Position numbers and translations under genes: made by a program. A model generated the notes under the pieces. The model saw only the letters and a program-made list of their open reading frames with translations, was not told where the DNA came from and did not search any database. From contig JBCCLH010000030.1 in assembly GCA_039026955.1 (NCBI GenBank), positions 1-64,000 of the forward strand: a stretch of 64,000 nt of DNA. The letters run 5' to 3'. Below are positions 29,273 through 37,837 of this stretch, piece by piece. The DNA is from Kordia sp039026955. GTDB lineage: Bacteria > Bacteroidota > Bacteroidia > Flavobacteriales > Flavobacteriaceae. Position 1 is the stretch's first letter; each line of letters opens with the position of its first letter.

Positions 29273-29692
29273 CTATTTCTTTCTGTAATTCAAAGAGATC
29301 GTATTGTGGCGTTTTAAGAGCGATTCATCAGCATCATAGCGTTTAAGAAGTTGAACTACGTGTTTTAATTGTGTTGCATTTAAATGTTTGTAAGCAGGCT
29401 TTTGTAGTATACGATCCCATTTGGCATGAAGCGTGTTATCTAAGGCAATTCGTAAATAACAATGGTTTTCAAAGGATAGATACGTATATTTTTTTGCTAG
29501 TTTTTCGGGTAATCCTTGATAAGCACTTTTATAACTAAGACGATCTGAGATATCAAATAAACTTAACTGACTGTTTTTTGAAGTTGAATATCCTTTTGTA
29601 CTTCGTTCGTCATATTTACTAGAGTAGTTATTTTCTTTTTTCATTACATCTTCAAAATGATGATTCGATTGAAAAGCATCAACTAAATTCAT
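29273..29692 (-). CDS. Conserved hypothetical protein
   Basis: A 139-residue basic protein without signal peptide. The first 45 residues are polar and probably disordered. The C-terminal half is a compact helical region with 'SFENHCYLRIALDNTLHAKWD' just before 'PAYKHLNATQLKHVVQLLKRY'. I recall similar short proteins in other flavobacteria but no assigned function. An alternative start is the Met at codon 17. It borders the left edge of the HipA-like/DUF3037 island and has normal codon use, so it is probably core sequence rather than part of the island. Confidence 0.65.
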   Translation of the reverse strand: MNLVDAFQSNHHFEDVMKKENNYSSKYDERSTKGYSTSKNSQLSLFDISDRLSYKSAYQGLPEKLAKKYTYLSFENHCYLRIALDNTLHAKWDRILQKPAYKHLNATQLKHVVQLLKRYDADESLLKRHNTISLNYRKK

Positions 29693-29802
29693 AAAGTCGA
29701 TAATTTCGTTAATTGACTATTTTTATTGATGCTGTTTAATTCTTTTGTGAATGCTAATTTAGCAACCTGTAATCTAAAAGATTATACATTTTTATGATTT
29801 TT

Positions 29803-29846
29803 GTGACCTTGGCAGAATTCAAACCTGTAATCTCTTGAGCCATAAG
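29803..29846. repeat. Left flanking repeat, tRNA-3'-end-like
   Basis: The 44-bp text 'gtgacct...aattcaaacctg...gagccataag' matches 32121-32164 at about 33 of 44 positions in the same orientation. On the minus strand both contain CAGGTTTGAATT, the pattern of a tRNA T-arm (GGTTCGAATCC). No intact tRNA is present at either place. The two copies enclose the HipA-like/DUF3037 genes, so they may be decayed attachment sites. Confidence 0.45.
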
Positions 29847-29952
29847 TTTTTTACACATAGATATTAATTACTTGTTATTTAACATCTTATGTTGTGTTGA
29901 AAAAAGTAATCGTAAGCACTATTCTCTTTTTGGAAGAGCTTAAGTTAGGTAA

Positions 29953-30807
29953 TTAGTCTACTAAATCTTCAAAATATGGAAGAACTTGTTTTGAATCCAG
30001 ATAATCTTTAATCTTATCGGTCTCATTTAAATGAACATATTCTACAATTTTACTATCATAAATGTGCTTCCAAATAGTATGATTCTTAGAATTAGCTTTT
30101 TTGGGCTCGTCACCAACTAAAAAGTAGTGTCCACTTCCTTTTTCAAAATCAACAGCTTTCGTAAATGATATATATTTAGTTAAATCTCTCTCAAGATCAA
30201 CATATCTTTTAGAAAAATCTATAGTTTGCCCAGAAACTATTTGACCATTTTTTCCAATGAAGTTAACATTAACAGGAGAAATTAATTCTTTAAAATCTGA
30301 GGGGCTTATAGTAGCATCCAAATTTACATTACTCTTTATTCTAGAATAGAGTTTTTTCTTGACTATTTTGATTATATCCTCTTTAGAATCCTTATTGTCA
30401 ATTTTCACATCTTTACTAAATACATATTTCTCATATAATTTATCAAAGTTTGATTTATTAAAAGAAATATCCACCTTTTTAGGCTTTGAGAAACTTATGA
30501 TATTGTTTGAATACCTATGCAAATAATTAAGATATTGTTCGTTTACCCAATCTAAAGATATTTTTTTATTGATGCCAAATAATATTTTATCTTCAGGGTC
30601 TTTGTACAGATGATTATTTAAGCTTTTAAAATATGATTTAATAAAGTGATGATTTTGATTAGGAATTAGATTTTTAATAACACCTAGTTTTGTGTCCGAA
30701 AATTTAAATTTAACATCTTCATTATTAAACATGAAAATCCCTATGCTAATCTTCTCATCAAGACTAGCATTTAAGGTTAAGTACATTATGCTAAAAAATG
30801 TTTTCAT
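29953..30807 (-). CDS. DUF3037 domain protein, partner of HipA-like kinase
   Basis: A 284-residue cytoplasmic protein. The N-terminus 'FFSIMYLTLNASLDEKISIGIFMFNN' is the hallmark of DUF3037 (a strand-rich segment with the conserved '(N/S)IGI' after a charged loop). The remainder is helical and lysine-rich. Its first base (30807) is also the last base of the upstream HipA-like gene, so the two are translationally coupled. DUF3037 proteins are typically encoded beside HipA_2-type kinases. Their joint function is not established. Codon use is distinctly AT-rich compared with the neighbours, suggesting acquisition. Confidence 0.75.
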   Translation of the reverse strand: MKTFFSIMYLTLNASLDEKISIGIFMFNNEDVKFKFSDTKLGVIKNLIPNQNHHFIKSYFKSLNNHLYKDPEDKILFGINKKISLDWVNEQYLNYLHRYSNNIISFSKPKKVDISFNKSNFDKLYEKYVFSKDVKIDNKDSKEDIIKIVKKKLYSRIKSNVNLDATISPSDFKELISPVNVNFIGKNGQIVSGQTIDFSKRYVDLERDLTKYISFTKAVDFEKGSGHYFLVGDEPKKANSKNHTIWKHIYDSKIVEYVHLNETDKIKDYLDSKQVLPYFEDLVD

Positions 30808-31613
30808 TATTTTATGTGTTTTTGAATCATGGCTCTGAAGTTATTTTCACAATCTTCAAGCCATTTTTGAGTAAACAAATTATTTCTTAGTTGCTTTTCT
30901 AATGTATCGATATTAATTCCCCACTCTTGTGGTATCGAAAACAAAATATTTTGTATACTGTTTTCGCATGTACTTGTACAAAAGTAGAACTTTTCAACCA
31001 AGTTATCAACAACCTTAATAAGATTTGACCCTTTTTTAAATAAAATGTTTGCCAAATTAGTATTAATTAATGATTCAAAATCATTAATCTGAAAAAGACC
31101 GTGATTTAAAGAATTTGAATTAAATATTGAGTCATGATCAAACACTGTAAAGTAATATTTTTCTGAGTCTGTAAGATCAATTAGTAGATTACTATTATTA
31201 TGATTTCTATCTTCATTTGATAACCAAATATCAAATAGTGATATCATTAGTAAATCATTTTTGTTAATTATTTTTCTCCTAAAACTTCCTTCTTCAAAAA
31301 GGTGTAATATACTGTCATTTAATTCTATACTTGTTTGGATGTATTTAGAACCAAAACATGGTTTTTCAAAATTTGAATTACTAAACCCTTGTGGAATATG
31401 ATTTTCATTAACGTGAATGAAACTTATATCTGGAGTTCTGAGTCCCCATAAATTAGCAAAACAAGAACCAATTAATTCGTTTGTTAATATAGATGTATGT
31501 GCGCTATGTTTACATACCCAACTTTGTAAGTCATCACAAGTAACTAGTAATGGAGTCTTTCCTGTCGGGAAAATTTTATCAGGGGTATGAATTGTATTTA
31601 AAGTCTGAATCAT
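30807..31613 (-). CDS. HipA-like (HipA_2) kinase family protein
   Basis: A 268-residue protein related to HipA-type Ser/Thr kinases. The N-terminal part fits the small HipA_2 family ('TPLLVTCDDLQSWVCKHS', then 'LTNELIGSCFANLWGLRTPD'). The kinase core shows 'LFDIWLSNEDRNHNNSNLLI', equivalent to the HipA catalytic D...N-x-D-R-x-x-N motif, and then 'FTVFDHDSIF', whose Asp fits the metal-binding position. There is no HipB-type HTH partner beside it. Instead it overlaps the DUF3037 gene. It may act as a regulatory or defence kinase. It need not be a classical persistence toxin. Confidence 0.78.
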   Translation of the reverse strand: MIQTLNTIHTPDKIFPTGKTPLLVTCDDLQSWVCKHSAHTSILTNELIGSCFANLWGLRTPDISFIHVNENHIPQGFSNSNFEKPCFGSKYIQTSIELNDSILHLFEEGSFRRKIINKNDLLMISLFDIWLSNEDRNHNNSNLLIDLTDSEKYYFTVFDHDSIFNSNSLNHGLFQINDFESLINTNLANILFKKGSNLIKVVDNLVEKFYFCTSTCENSIQNILFSIPQEWGINIDTLEKQLRNNLFTQKWLEDCENNFRAMIQKHIK

Positions 31614-32201
31614 TTATTTATTCTACATGGATAATAATTGTTTTATGTAAAAATAAGATAAAGATTACAAGATCCCAATTATGGGTGAAATTTGAAAATA
31701 ATTAGCATTCCTTTTGATATTAGATCTTGATAATAGATTAAGAGCTTTTTTGTTTTACAGCACTGATGAAAAGGAAAGTAAATAGCTGTTATATATTTCT
31801 GTCGTAAACAATTCGTAAATATTATTAGAAGTTTTCTAGCTGATTAAAATTAAATTTCAAATCAGATATTTAATAGATTTTTTTGCGATTCAAAATTATC
31901 ACTTGTTTAATTTTCAAGAGACATTTTAATCACTTATACTTTTAAAATACTGACAAATAATATATTTTGAATCGTTTGATTTACTTTTATCGTAAACTTT
32001 TCGTAAACATTTTGCTAAAAATAGTTCAAAAAAAGGGTGAAGATGTTTTTGAAATAGGAAAAGTAAAAAGATTTAAAATAACAAAACCCCAATACTGGCG
32101 GGCTTTTAAGTCCATTTTTAGTGACCTCAATAAAATTCAAACCTGCAACCTCATAAGCCGTAATCAACTGCACTATGTAAGATACTCACTTTCACTAAAA
32201 A
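31614..32201. other. AT-rich gene-free right end of the HipA-like island
   Basis: This 588-bp stretch shows no convincing gene. A TTG-started frame at 31967-32266 runs across the tRNA-like repeat and into the 3' end of the PhoX gene, so it was rejected. Two 19-bp sequences, TCGTAAACaattCGTAAAt (31802-31820) and TCGTAAACttttCGTAAAc (31990-32008), are each an 11-bp-spaced pair of CGTAAA. They lie 188 bp apart. Such spaced repeats resemble arm sites of tyrosine recombinases, but no integrase gene is present. Confidence 0.4.
32121..32164. repeat. Right flanking repeat, tRNA-3'-end-like
   Basis: This is the partner of 29803-29846 ('gtgacct...aattcaaacctg...aagccgtaat'). On the minus strand it reads attACGGCTTATGAGG and then CAGGTTTGAATT, resembling the anticodon-arm and T-arm part of a tRNA. 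The T-stem is no longer complementary, so it is a relic rather than a gene. Confidence 0.45.
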
Positions 32202-33881
32202 CTACGCCTCTCTCCCTACAATCTGCTGCAACTTATTCATCTTTTCTATCAAATCGCCAGAAATAGCAACGACACTCGATTTTGGAATGTTATCGCTGTC
32301 AAATGGCCAAGTACTGGTTGGATTTTGAATGTCTTTAGTTTGTTCGCCAGGATGTTGTACGCTTAAGAACAGCGTTTTTCCATCTGGAGAAAACCAAGGT
32401 CCTGTCAATTCTGCATCTTTGGGTGCTGAGACGACACGAATGACTTTCCCCGCGTCTTTTCCATAACGAGGAATAACAAACAGACTGTTGTTTTTAAACG
32501 CCATATACGGTTTGTCGGCTCGGTTCATGGAACTTCCAGACATATCCGTAGTAATCCATAAATTTCCAGACATGTCAAAGGCTAAGTTATCCGGACAGGA
32601 AAATCCGTTTTCTTCTCCTCCTGCGATGTAGGTAGACGCTTTAAACGTTAACGCATCATACTTTCCATCAGTTTCTTCAATTTTAAGAATAGAACCGTGA
32701 AAATCGCCTTTAGGTTTGTTATTGGTAAGTGAGATGAATATATTTCCGGTAACGGGATCAATCTCAATATCTTCTGGGCGATTCAATTCGGTAGCTCCTA
32801 AAATTTTAGAAGCTTCTCTAGCTCTGACCAATACTTCGGTTTGATCTTTAAACTTCGCTTTGAGCAACGGTTGATTCTCCCAATCTAATGCTAACCATTT
32901 TCCGCTGACAGTATCTGCCACATACAAGGTTCCTTCTTTCAGTGAACCTGGTTTCGAAGAAATAAATTTATACAAGTGCTCGCTGTTGTGATCGTCTCCT
33001 GTGTAGGCAACAACACGTTTATCTTCCAATTCGTACAACGTGCAACATTCATGCGCAAAGCGTCCCAAAGCGATGTGTTTTTGTGCCGAACCATCTTTCG
33101 GATCAATCTCAACGACCCAACCGTAATGTTCCGGTGAATGATCGTAGAATTTTTCCCAGCCATACCAGCTTTTTTCTCTGGAAGGTTGATTATTTTCATT
33201 ATATATAATCTCCCCAAAACAACTGTCATAATTCTCTTCACAAGTCAAAAAAGTATTCCAAGGCGTGATGCCTCCTGAGCAATTACTCAAGGTTCCAATA
33301 GCTTCTGTTTTTCCTGCAATTGGCGCGTCCCAATTCAATTTAATTGGTGTAAATGCTGTAATACGTCGGTTGTACGGATCATTTTCCACTACTTTCCATT
33401 GTCCGTTTTCTTCTTTAATTCTAACAATGCTTCCGCCAACGCTGTACATTTCTTTATCTACTTGTGTTTTGGTTTTAGGAGCTTCGGGATTTCGATAATT
33501 ATACCCCGAAACAAACAGCGAATTCATATATTCATGATTCACCCAAAGCAATCCATCTTTCGGATTCTTCTCATCCAAAGGAATAAAACAAGTAAAATCA
33601 TTATTATCACCAAAAGTGTCTTCCAGATTAATTTTATCGCCGTGCTTTACAATAATATCGTACTTCAAACCATTTGCCAATAACAAATCGTCTGTATCGG
33701 AAGGCTGAATGGCTTGTACACTAAAATCTTTTAGCCTTTTTAAGACCGCTTCAGGTGTATTAGTAAGCTCAGGAGCAGGAGTCGTTGTGTTTCCACAACT
33801 CACTAAAAACTGAGGCGTTACGAGTACTCCGACGCTCGCCTTCCCTAAAAAGGAAATAAATTTTCTACGACTATATTCCAT
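32202..33881 (-). CDS. PhoX-family (DUF839) protein with Tat signal
   Basis: A 559-residue exported protein. The N-terminus 'YSRRKFISFLGKASVGVLV' is a twin-arginine signal, followed by a 'VSC' lipobox-like cysteine. The mature region matches PhoX/DUF839 beta-propeller phosphatases: 'WVNHEY', 'NCSGGITPWNTFLTCEENYD', 'GRFAHECC', 'RPEDIEIDPVTGNIFISLTN' and 'NLAFDMSGNLWITTDMSG'. PhoX alkaline phosphatases use calcium and iron and release phosphate from organic phosphates outside the cell. It is a single gene. The protein is probably folded in the cytoplasm before export. Confidence 0.9.
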   Translation of the reverse strand: MEYSRRKFISFLGKASVGVLVTPQFLVSCGNTTTPAPELTNTPEAVLKRLKDFSVQAIQPSDTDDLLLANGLKYDIIVKHGDKINLEDTFGDNNDFTCFIPLDEKNPKDGLLWVNHEYMNSLFVSGYNYRNPEAPKTKTQVDKEMYSVGGSIVRIKEENGQWKVVENDPYNRRITAFTPIKLNWDAPIAGKTEAIGTLSNCSGGITPWNTFLTCEENYDSCFGEIIYNENNQPSREKSWYGWEKFYDHSPEHYGWVVEIDPKDGSAQKHIALGRFAHECCTLYELEDKRVVAYTGDDHNSEHLYKFISSKPGSLKEGTLYVADTVSGKWLALDWENQPLLKAKFKDQTEVLVRAREASKILGATELNRPEDIEIDPVTGNIFISLTNNKPKGDFHGSILKIEETDGKYDALTFKASTYIAGGEENGFSCPDNLAFDMSGNLWITTDMSGSSMNRADKPYMAFKNNSLFVIPRYGKDAGKVIRVVSAPKDAELTGPWFSPDGKTLFLSVQHPGEQTKDIQNPTSTWPFDSDNIPKSSVVAISGDLIEKMNKLQQIVGREA

Positions 33882-33903
33882 GGTAATTTTTTTGATGGTG
33901 GAT

Positions 33904-33911
33904 CAAAACTA
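33904..33911 (-). promoter_or_regulatory. -7 box (TAGTTTTG) for the PhoX gene
   Basis: TAGTTTTG on the minus strand fits TAnnTTTG and lies 22 nt before the start codon. The -33 region has TTTG at a slightly long distance. Confidence 0.4.
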
Positions 33912-33995
33912 GCTTTTCTACTGCAAGAATTCACTCAAAGTAGTTTATGCTTTCTTTAATTTTTTGACTTTCCAAGTAAATTTAATGCGACTTAG

Positions 33996-34023
33996 TTGCA
34001 AAAGCAAAATATTCGTAATTTTG
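33996..34023 (+). promoter_or_regulatory. folE promoter (TTG, 17 nt, TAATTTTG)
   Basis: TTG at 33996-33998 and TAATTTTG at 34016-34023, separated by 17 nt, fit the Bacteroidota -33/-7 promoter. The resulting leader would be about 105 nt. No riboswitch is recognised in it. Confidence 0.5.
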
Positions 34024-34137
34024 CAAAACATTTATTTTGATTCAAAATTGTGGCATCATATCTGATAATACGATTCGTATACAGCAGTTTACAATGCTAC
34101 ATACTGAACATTTTTATACACAATAAAAAAAATTTGA

Positions 34138-34800
34138 ATGAACAAAGAACACATAGAATTAGTAGGTGACAATCATATCGCTTCTAGCGTAGAAACTCCT
34201 TTGCGTCCAGATGCTTTTGACAAATCTGATGCTGAGAAGATTAAAAACATTCAGGAGTATTTCGGATTGATCATGCATGAATTAGGACTCGATCTTACAG
34301 ACGATAGCTTATCAGGCACGCCATATCGCTTTGCGAAAATGTATGTAAAGGAACTCTTCTACGGATTGAATCCTGCCAATAAACCCAAGCTTTCCACTTT
34401 TGAAAATAAGTACGAATATGGTAAAATGTTAGTAGAGCAAAATATCACGATTGATTCTGCCTGCGAGCATCACTTTTTGCCAATTGTGGGACATGCGCAT
34501 GTAGCGTATATTCCGAAAGATAGAGTCATCGGACTTTCCAAAATCAATCGTTTGGTAGATTATTACGCGCACAGACCGCAAGTGCAAGAACGTTTATCGC
34601 TGCAAATTTTAAAAGATTTACAAAATGTTTTAAGAACCGATGATGTGATTGTGATGGTTGTGGCGAAGCATTTGTGCGTTTCATCAAGAGGAATTAAAGA
34701 TAAAAATAGTTTTACCACTACGGTAGAATATAGTGGCGCTTTTAGAGATGATAAAAAGCGACAAGAGTTTTTAGACATCGTGACGAAAACGTCGCTGTAG
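34138..34800 (+). CDS. folE: GTP cyclohydrolase I
   Basis: A 220-residue enzyme that converts GTP to 7,8-dihydroneopterin triphosphate, the first step of folate (and pterin or queuosine) synthesis. The active-site segments are intact: 'DSACEHHFLPIVGHAHVAYI' with the zinc ligands Cys and His, 'GLSKINRLVDYYAHRPQVQE', and 'VAKHLCVSSRGI' with the third zinc cysteine. The final part 'TTTVEYSGAF' is also typical. Length and order agree with homodecameric FolE. It is monocistronic, with a promoter at 33996. Confidence 0.97.
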   Translation: MNKEHIELVGDNHIASSVETPLRPDAFDKSDAEKIKNIQEYFGLIMHELGLDLTDDSLSGTPYRFAKMYVKELFYGLNPANKPKLSTFENKYEYGKMLVEQNITIDSACEHHFLPIVGHAHVAYIPKDRVIGLSKINRLVDYYAHRPQVQERLSLQILKDLQNVLRTDDVIVMVVAKHLCVSSRGIKDKNSFTTTVEYSGAFRDDKKRQEFLDIVTKTSL

Positions 34801-34888
34801 CTGTTTTTATAGCTTTTATTTCACATACTTACTCATCGTTCTCACAAGTAAATGCGCTTCACAATAAATGTTTTAAAGATATATATTG

Positions 34889-34916
34889 TTGATGGCAAAA
34901 GGTTTCGTTAACTTTG
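34889..34916 (+). promoter_or_regulatory. Promoter (TTG, 17 nt, TAACTTTG) of lipoprotein gene
   Basis: TTG at 34889-34891 and TAACTTTG at 34909-34916 match the Bacteroidota promoter pattern. Transcription would start near 34923, about 85 nt before the lipoprotein start. Confidence 0.5.
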
Positions 34917-35006
34917 AAGTGATGGAAAAATTCTGAAGTATATTGAATTTTGACCGTCATTAATAAATTGTCTAGTTAAACTAATAATCATAAAAAACCA
35001 TCAAAA

Positions 35007-35822
35007 ATGAAAATAGTACGTGTGCTTTCCATCATGCTTTTGCTAGCTGTAACCGTAGTTTCTTGTAAAGAAGAAAAAAAGGAACCGAAAACTACAGATG
35101 ATGCGGCAACTAAGAAAACAGAAGAAGTTAAAAAAGTAAAAATTACACTTGAAAAATTAGAAGGATCGCCTGCCTATGCAGATGCTGTATTGGCAATGGA
35201 CGCGCCTGCTGATACTAAAATCCCTACAGTTGGTGAAGTAGATTTTAATTTTACTATGGAGAACTATGAGCTTGGACAGCAAACAGCTGGACCAAATGCT
35301 GAAAAATTAGCCAACTCTGGAAAAGGACAGCATATTCATTTCATTTTAAACAATCAGCCGTATTCTGCGCATTATACGCCAACTTTCAAGAAAGAAATTC
35401 CTGCGGGCGTACACCATTTGGTAGCATTCTTAAGTCGTTCGTATCATGAATCTGTAAAGAATGCAAACTCTGTAGTTGTAAAGAAATTAGAAGTTGGAGA
35501 AAATGCACAAGATACACAAGGATTAGATATGGAAGCGCCAACATTAATTTACAGTCGTCCAAAAGGAACTTATAAAGGAAAAGATACTGATAATTTATTA
35601 TTAGATTTCTTCGTGTTGAATACCACACTTTCTGAAACAGGTCACAAAGTAAAGGCAACCATCAATGGAGAAGCATTCACCATTACAGAATGGGCGCCAC
35701 ATATCATCAAAGGATTGCCAAAAGGAGAAGTAACCATTCAATTAGAATTGATTGACGAAAACGGAAAACTACTTCCTGGACCTTTCAACAACGTAACCAG
35801 AAAAGTGACATTGACAGAATAA
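35007..35822 (+). CDS. Lipoprotein of unknown function
   Basis: A 271-residue predicted lipoprotein. 'LLLAVTVVSC' provides the lipobox (Cys20), followed by a Lys/Glu/Thr-rich linker. The globular part contains 'GKGQHIHFILNNQPYSAHYT' and 'IPAGVHHLVAFLSRSYHESV'. These His-rich loops in a beta-sandwich context could bind metal. A second beta domain is in the last 80 residues (ATINGEAFTITEWAPHIIKG). Flavobacterial homologues are sometimes called phosphopeptide-binding proteins, but I see no evidence for that here. It is a single gene ending at palindrome A2. Confidence 0.75.
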   Translation: MKIVRVLSIMLLLAVTVVSCKEEKKEPKTTDDAATKKTEEVKKVKITLEKLEGSPAYADAVLAMDAPADTKIPTVGEVDFNFTMENYELGQQTAGPNAEKLANSGKGQHIHFILNNQPYSAHYTPTFKKEIPAGVHHLVAFLSRSYHESVKNANSVVVKKLEVGENAQDTQGLDMEAPTLIYSRPKGTYKGKDTDNLLLDFFVLNTTLSETGHKVKATINGEAFTITEWAPHIIKGLPKGEVTIQLELIDENGKLLPGPFNNVTRKVTLTE

Positions 35823-35843
35823 ATTTCACAAAATAATTCATAA

Positions 35844-36005
35844 AAAAAGACTGTTTTAAAAGTTACTTACAAACGTCATTCTGAGCTTGATACTGAAATA
35901 AATTCAGCACAGGCTTCAGAATCTTATTACAGAAATCTCTCACTGTTATAGGAAACCGAATCAAGTTCGGTTTGATGAAAGTTTGACTTTTAAAACAGTC
36001 TTTTT
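35844..36005. repeat. Palindromic element family A, copy 2
   Basis: The ends aaaaagactgttttaaaagt and acttttaaaacagtcttttt form a perfect 20-bp inverted repeat. The interior (gtcattctgagcttgatactgaa...ttcagcacaggcttcagaatct...aaaccgaatcaagttcggtttgat) is shared with copies 1 and 3, but the arms have a different sequence that is again fully self-complementary. It separates two convergent genes and would serve as a terminator for both. Confidence 0.85.
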
Positions 36006-36021
36006 CAGTATAATTTTACTA

Positions 36022-36396
36022 CTAGAAAGGCAAATCATCATGATCTTCTTCCTTAAAATTGTTTACCGGCTCAAAAGCATCTGCTGGTGGCACTGGCGGC
36101 ATTCCCGCTGGCGGTTGTTGCTGTAAACTTTCAATTCTCCATCCTTGAATAGAGTTGAAATATTTGGTTTCTCCCTGCGGATTTACCCATTCGCGACCGC
36201 GTAAGTTGATACTAATTTTTACAGGTTGTCCTACTTGGAAATTATTCAATAAGTCCGTTTTATCCTGTACAAATTCCACCATAATATGCTGTGGATATTG
36301 CTCTTCTGTCGTTACAACAATTTCACGCTTTCTAAATCCATTGTTTCCAAACGTCTGCGTTTGCCCGATTAATTTTATTTTTCCCTGTACTTCCAT
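36022..36396 (-). CDS. DUF3127 single-domain protein (OB-fold-like)
   Basis: A 124-residue protein starting at MEVQGK. An in-frame TTG further upstream would overlap the flavin reductase, so it was not used. Alternating strands ('GKIKLIGQTQTFGNNGFRKR', 'IMVEFVQDKTDLL', 'VGQPVKISINLRGREWVNPQ', 'FNSIQGWRIE') fit the DUF3127 family, which looks like an OB fold and may bind single-stranded nucleic acid. The proline-rich tail ends in acidic residues and DDLPF, very like the SSB-type C-terminal tail (DDxPF) used for protein contacts. It is encoded 5 nt after the flavin reductase gene on the same strand. Confidence 0.85.
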   Translation of the reverse strand: MEVQGKIKLIGQTQTFGNNGFRKREIVVTTEEQYPQHIMVEFVQDKTDLLNNFQVGQPVKISINLRGREWVNPQGETKYFNSIQGWRIESLQQQPPAGMPPVPPADAFEPVNNFKEEDHDDLPF

Positions 36397-36401
36397 GTTA
36401 T

Positions 36402-37268
36402 TTATTTTGCTAATAAGATTTTCCAAGCAGTCATCACATCTCCTTTTGCTAGAAACTCCTGTGCTGCTTTATGATTTATTTCTGGTGTTTCTGAAATCGT
36501 AATTTCAGTTGTTTGTCTAAATTCTTGTAGTTCTGCTGAAGTTGGCAACTTTTCCACATTTCCTAAAATGCCCAAATCATTTCCTGTCAAAATCGTACTT
36601 GTACGAATGTCTGCTGGAATTTGATCTATGCCAATCCCTAATGTTGCAATGGGTTTCGGAATTTCGAAAAAACCTTCACGTGCTCTGCTGTAAAAGCTCC
36701 CGCCGGCTCTGGCGACCAAATCGATTTTGTAATGATCTATTGTGCCGCGATCGTTCAATACCTCATCGTGAATGTGCATCTTTACTACTTCACAAATAAT
36801 TAAATTTCCAGCGCCGCCTTCATCTCCCAAATGAATGACTTCTTTCACTTTACATTCAAATTGTGCAGGAGATTCTGCCACACGAAACGGTTTTACTTTC
36901 TCTGATGGCAACATTGTCAAACCTGCTTTCTCAAACTCATTCACACCTGCGGCATATTCGGTACTACTTAATGACATTTGCTGTACAATCGCGTAATTGA
37001 CTACATTGATCACCACTTCTTTCGTTGCCAATGCATTTTCAAGCGTGTGTTTGATGGTGTTATTACGAACTCTTCGCGCAGGCGAAAAAATCATAATCGG
37101 CGGATTGGAACTAAAAACATTAAAAAAGCTATATGGAGACAAATTCGGATTTCCCTCAGCATCAACCGTACTCGCAAAGGCAATCGGTCTTGGTGCAACC
37201 GCTCCTAGTAAGTAGCCGTGCAATTTTGCTGTTGGAATTTCTTTTGGATCTATAGATAGCATTTTCAT
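36402..37268 (-). CDS. Flavin reductase-like FMN-binding protein
   Basis: A 288-residue protein of the flavin reductase-like split-barrel family. 'LLGAVAPRPIAFASTVDAEG' and 'NLSPYSFFNVFSSNPPIMIF' form the FMN-binding core. 'RDGTxxH'-like elements are replaced here by 'RGTIDHYKIDLVARAGGSFY'. The extra C-terminal 90 residues are helical. Such proteins reduce or bind FMN with NAD(P)H. The partner oxygenase is not encoded here. It forms a two-gene operon with the DUF3127 gene. Confidence 0.88.
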   Translation of the reverse strand: MKMLSIDPKEIPTAKLHGYLLGAVAPRPIAFASTVDAEGNPNLSPYSFFNVFSSNPPIMIFSPARRVRNNTIKHTLENALATKEVVINVVNYAIVQQMSLSSTEYAAGVNEFEKAGLTMLPSEKVKPFRVAESPAQFECKVKEVIHLGDEGGAGNLIICEVVKMHIHDEVLNDRGTIDHYKIDLVARAGGSFYSRAREGFFEIPKPIATLGIGIDQIPADIRTSTILTGNDLGILGNVEKLPTSAELQEFRQTTEITISETPEINHKAAQEFLAKGDVMTAWKILLAK

Positions 37269-37281
37269 AATTTTAAAGACA

Positions 37282-37309
37282 CAAAATTAATGTAAAAAAG
37301 CGGAGCAAA
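37282..37309 (-). promoter_or_regulatory. Promoter of flavin reductase operon
   Basis: On the minus strand TAATTTTG (37289-37282) is preceded by TTTG (37309-37306) with a 16-nt gap. This is close to the usual spacing, and the start codon is 13 nt downstream of the -7 box. Confidence 0.5.
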
Positions 37310-37458
37310 CAATAATAGTTATCAACGCAAAAGCGGTGTTTTTAACAACTAATTAGACACAAAGCACGCTTCTCAATTAAAATGACACAAATTTAACAAA
37401 AGTGCGTTATAACCTACTTTTTTTAAAGATTTTTATACTATTTATAAAAACTAATCGT

Positions 37459-37466
37459 TATTTTTG
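37459..37466 (+). promoter_or_regulatory. -7 box (TATTTTTG) of GG-leader peptide gene
   Basis: TATTTTTG fits TAnnTTTG and lies 30 nt before the start of the small GG-leader gene. The surrounding DNA is very AT-rich and the -33 match is poor. Confidence 0.4.
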
Positions 37467-37496
37467 AAAAACCAATAATTAAAATTTTTAAAGATT

Positions 37497-37709
37497 ATGA
37501 TTAGAGATATTTTAAATGTTGATACAGTGAAAATATTAACTAAGGAAGAGCAATGTACTATCTTGGGTGGAACTAAATTTATTAATTGTGTTAAGTTTGT
37601 CCATAATTCAAATATCTATGTCGAATGTTACGATACAGAAGAAGAAAGATATGTTATACATAATCTCTTAGGTAAAGAGGTAAAATGTGATGAACTTTTT
37701 GATCATTAA
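37497..37709 (+). CDS. Double-glycine leader peptide, bacteriocin/pheromone type
   Basis: A 70-residue peptide. The N-terminal 'VKILTKEEQCTILGG' has the spacing of a double-glycine leader of the ComC/bacteriocin type (L-(T/S)-K-E-E-Q-x-x-I-x-G-G), cut by C39 peptidases. The core of about 45 residues has three cysteines and ends in an acidic stretch. It differs from the lanthipeptide-type leaders elsewhere in the window. No C39 exporter is encoded nearby. A histidine kinase follows after 128 nt on the same strand, a possible but unproven receptor. Confidence 0.65.
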   Translation: MIRDILNVDTVKILTKEEQCTILGGTKFINCVKFVHNSNIYVECYDTEEERYVIHNLLGKEVKCDELFDH

Positions 37710-37837
37710 TTACTTAATAGCTTAAATACTACTGGCTACGAGATTCTAAAATTGAATGTAAACTATTCTTCAAAGTTTTCTATTAAGCAATAAAACTCCT
37801 GCTTTTCGTTTATATTAGTACTTTCAAAGTATAATTA

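Noticed and set aside
32121..32164. Possible tRNA gene on the minus strand
   Set aside because: A T-arm-like and an anticodon-arm-like part are visible, but the T-stem is not complementary and no proper acceptor stem can be formed. It is at best a fragment.
31967..32266. 99-codon frame with TTG start left of the PhoX gene
   Set aside because: It crosses the tRNA-like repeat, overlaps the 3' end of the PhoX gene on the other strand, and shows no conserved pattern.
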